Origin: Phaeosaccion multiseriatum
Lineage: Eukaryota; Ochrophyta, other classes
Direction: 5' to 3'
NCBI GenBank assembly: GCA_965112735.1
Contig: OZ218955.1
Span: 1,426,001-1,490,000 of the forward strand
Length of the DNA stretch: 64,000 nucleotides
Shown: positions 62,440 through 64,000 of the stretch, piece by piece
Layout of the letters: each line of letters begins with the position of its first letter
Numbering within the stretch: the first letter of the stretch is position 1
Notes under the pieces: generated by a model
Told to the model about the DNA's origin: nothing
Database searches by the model: none
The model's input: the letters and a program-made list of their open reading frames with translations, nothing else
Translations under genes and position numbers: made by a program

Positions 62440-62742
62440 AGTGCCAGGAATGGGCCTGTGGCTGAATCAAGTATGGGGAGAGGGGGGGGGAAGGGAATTT
62501 AGAGAGCAAGAGAAGGTATTATCACCCTTAAGTGCCATCTATGGTTGTCTAAAAGTAATATCTCACCGCCCCGGGGAACTTAGCCCTCGCGGTCGTGTCC
62601 CTCTGACTCATCAGTTCTCCCCATTGGAACACAGTTGATACCAGCCAGGATCCTGTGTCGAACCGATCGTTCGTGTCGGGCCCGCTGGAGCGCTGGAGTT
62701 CAAGAGAAGGTACATTTAAGTTCCAGCTTGACACCAATCGGC
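62440..62742. other. Upstream region of ANK-2
   Basis: About 0.3 kb with no gene. It should include the ANK-2 promoter; no clear TATA motif was found. CCCCGGGGAACTTAG and CTGGAGCGCTGGAG motifs are present without known meaning. Confidence 0.35.
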
Positions 62743-62890
62743 CCCTGACATGGCTGCTTCTGAGGCGACCCTGCTTCCTGCTTTTCTGGCCGGCGCCAGA
62801 GGGCCTACTTCCTGCTTCTGGCCGGTGCCACCGGCCTGCTTCCTGCTTCTGGGCTGGCCTCTCTCAGAAGCAGCCATGTCAGGAGGGGCG
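62743..62890. mobile_element. Second MITE-like palindromic element
   Basis: Terminal inverted repeat CCCCTGACATGGCTGCTTCTGAG at the left, and CTCAGAAGCAGCCATGTCAG at the right, ending AGGGG. The interior has three tandem CTTCCTGCTTCTGG(CC)GG units with GGCGCC palindromes. It shares the CCCCTGACA terminus and palindromic core with the element at 43397-43547, although the rest differs. Confidence 0.6.
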
Positions 62891-62934
62891 AAAAGACCTG
62901 TAATCAGATAAGATAATCTTGTCCAGGGTCGACT

Positions 62935-63236
62935 CCCTCCCTCCCTCCCTGCCTGCCTCCCTCCCTCCCTCCCTGCCTGCCTCCCTCCCTGCCTGCCTCC
63001 CTCCCTCCCTCCCTCCCTCCCTCCCTCCCTCCCTCCCTCCCTCCCTCCCTCCCTCCCTCCCTCCCTCCCTCCCTCCCTCCCTCCCTCCCTCCCTCCCTCC
63101 CTCCCTCCCTCCCTCCCTCCCTCCCTCCCTCCCTCCCTCCCTCCCTCCCTCCCTCCCTCCCTCCCTCCCTCCCTCCCTCCCTCCCTCCCTCCCTCCCTCC
63201 CTCCCTCCCTTCCTCCCTCCCTCTCTCCCTCCGTCC
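62935..63236. repeat. (CCCT)n array about 300 bp long
   Basis: CCCT tract with GCCTGCCT interruptions at its left end. It is bordered on both sides by the CTTCCTGCTTCTGG element family and is the second large CCCT array of the window (see 25117-25490). Confidence 0.95.
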
Positions 63237-63350
63237 CTTGCTTCCTGCTTCTGGCCGGCGCCAGAGGGCCTGCTTCCTGCTTCTGGCCGGCGCCAGCCGG
63301 CCTGCTTCCTGCTTCTGGGCTGGCCTCTCTCAGAAGCATGTCAGGGGCCG
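63237..63350. mobile_element. Partial copy of the second palindromic element
   Basis: Repeats the interior and right end of 62743-62890: CTTCCTGCTTCTGGCCGGCG, then the run ending GGCTGGCCTCTCTCAGAAGC followed by ATGTCAGGGG. The left terminus is missing, as if cut off or replaced by the CCCT array. Confidence 0.6.
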
Positions 63351-63399
63351 ACTCCTCCTCCTTTCTCCTCCTCCCGATACCTGCGCTACTGGCGCATCA

Positions 63400-63690
63400 A
63401 TAGCTGATAGCGTGCTGACTGGTTTGGTTGCTGGCGCCACCCCCCCGCCCCTCCGCCGCCCTGTACTCCGCCCCCGTATAGAGCTGAGGGGGGCGGGGGG
63501 GTCGGGGGTGCAGCCACAGGGAGGGGAAAAAATAAATAAATAAATAATAAAAAAAAATAGAAAGGATAGCGTGGCCGCCGGCATTAGCTCGTAGCGCGCC
63601 GGCTGCGCTAGCGAATAGCTGACAGCGTGCCGGCTGACGCCGGCAATAAAGTGATAGCTCAAAAGCGCGTCAGGGGCGGGGTCGGGGGTC
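63400..63690. repeat. Degenerate ATAGCTGATAGCGTG / GCCGGC repeat region
   Basis: Contains ATAGC, GATAGCGTG and GCCGGCTGCGC motifs and a GCGCGTCAGGGGCGGGGTCG right end, all related to the interior and terminus of the 43397-43547 element. An AAATAAATAAATAAT tract lies in the middle (about 63527-63557). Probably a decayed or composite copy. Confidence 0.5.
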
Positions 63691-64000
63691 GACGTTCAGC
63701 CTCCTCCACAGAGAATCTGACAAGCCACATATATAGTCATGGGAACTCTCCCGTCGGTCAACGCGGAGACTGAAATATTATGCTTTACTCCTAATAATTA
63801 GAGGAATGTGGGGATTCCCGCCCCCTTCACCGTGATGAAATGATGGCTAGAGTGGCGCGAAAGCATAAGAAAGGGTTTTGTCCGACGGCTTAGCTTTTGG
63901 GGGGGGGGGGCCAAACTTGGTGGAGCGCTTCTTCTTTGCACGCATTCATCCGCATTCTGCATTTTCTCCTCCCACTCTCAGCAGCAAGGTCACTGGATAG
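63691..64000. other. Right-end unique sequence
   Basis: No coding region, RNA gene or strong repeat is recognised apart from a G-run (about 63899-63910). An upstream part of a gene beyond the edge cannot be excluded. Confidence 0.4.

Overview
The window is nuclear DNA from a eukaryote, most likely a photosynthetic stramenopile (ochrophyte). Three things support this. The genes contain many spliceosomal introns. Two proteins begin with a signal peptide followed by a DAF or QAF motif, which resembles the ASAFAP plastid-entry motif of secondary plastids. One of these two is a violaxanthin de-epoxidase-related lipocalin with a second, thylakoid-lumen-type signal. An eustigmatophyte-like alga is a reasonable guess, but the species cannot be fixed from the sequence alone. 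The DNA is GC-rich and unusually full of microsatellites and minisatellites, mostly in introns.

Layout, left to right (splice models built by hand; reading frame holds across every proposed junction): glutamyl-tRNA amidotransferase subunit A, GatA (-, runs off the left edge); violaxanthin de-epoxidase-related protein (+, 5 exons); a small one-TM unknown (-); a TPR/helix-hairpin-helix protein (+); CCR4-NOT subunit NOT3/5 (-, 7 exons); coronin (+, 12 exons); a roughly 1,859-residue polyQ/IQ/ankyrin protein (-, 16 exons); the kinetochore protein NUF2 (+, 11 exons); a doubtful cysteine-containing ORF (-); a PPP1R36-like protein (-, 7 exons); ankyrin gene ANK-1 (+, 2 exons); a 2,307-residue membrane protein fusing an acyltransferase-3 domain to a five-bladed glycosidase-type beta-propeller (-, 10 exons); and ankyrin gene ANK-2 (-, 2 exons). 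The right-hand 1.5 kb has no gene and holds tetranucleotide arrays and short palindromic elements.

Most genes are arranged head to head or tail to tail, so several short divergent intergenic spacers probably act as shared promoters. No operon logic applies. GatA and the de-epoxidase-related gene are both plastid-targeted and share one such spacer. The other genes are general cell functions (mRNA deadenylation, actin dynamics, chromosome segregation) and do not form one pathway.

The least ordinary parts are: (a) the acyltransferase/beta-propeller fusion; (b) ANK-1 and ANK-2, which form the arms of a 2.1-kb inverted duplication around that fusion gene and differ mainly at the positions expected to bind ligand; (c) a recurrent pattern in which intronic tandem repeats begin exactly at the 5' splice site, as if donor sequences had been amplified; and (d) short palindromic elements sharing CCCCTGACA termini.
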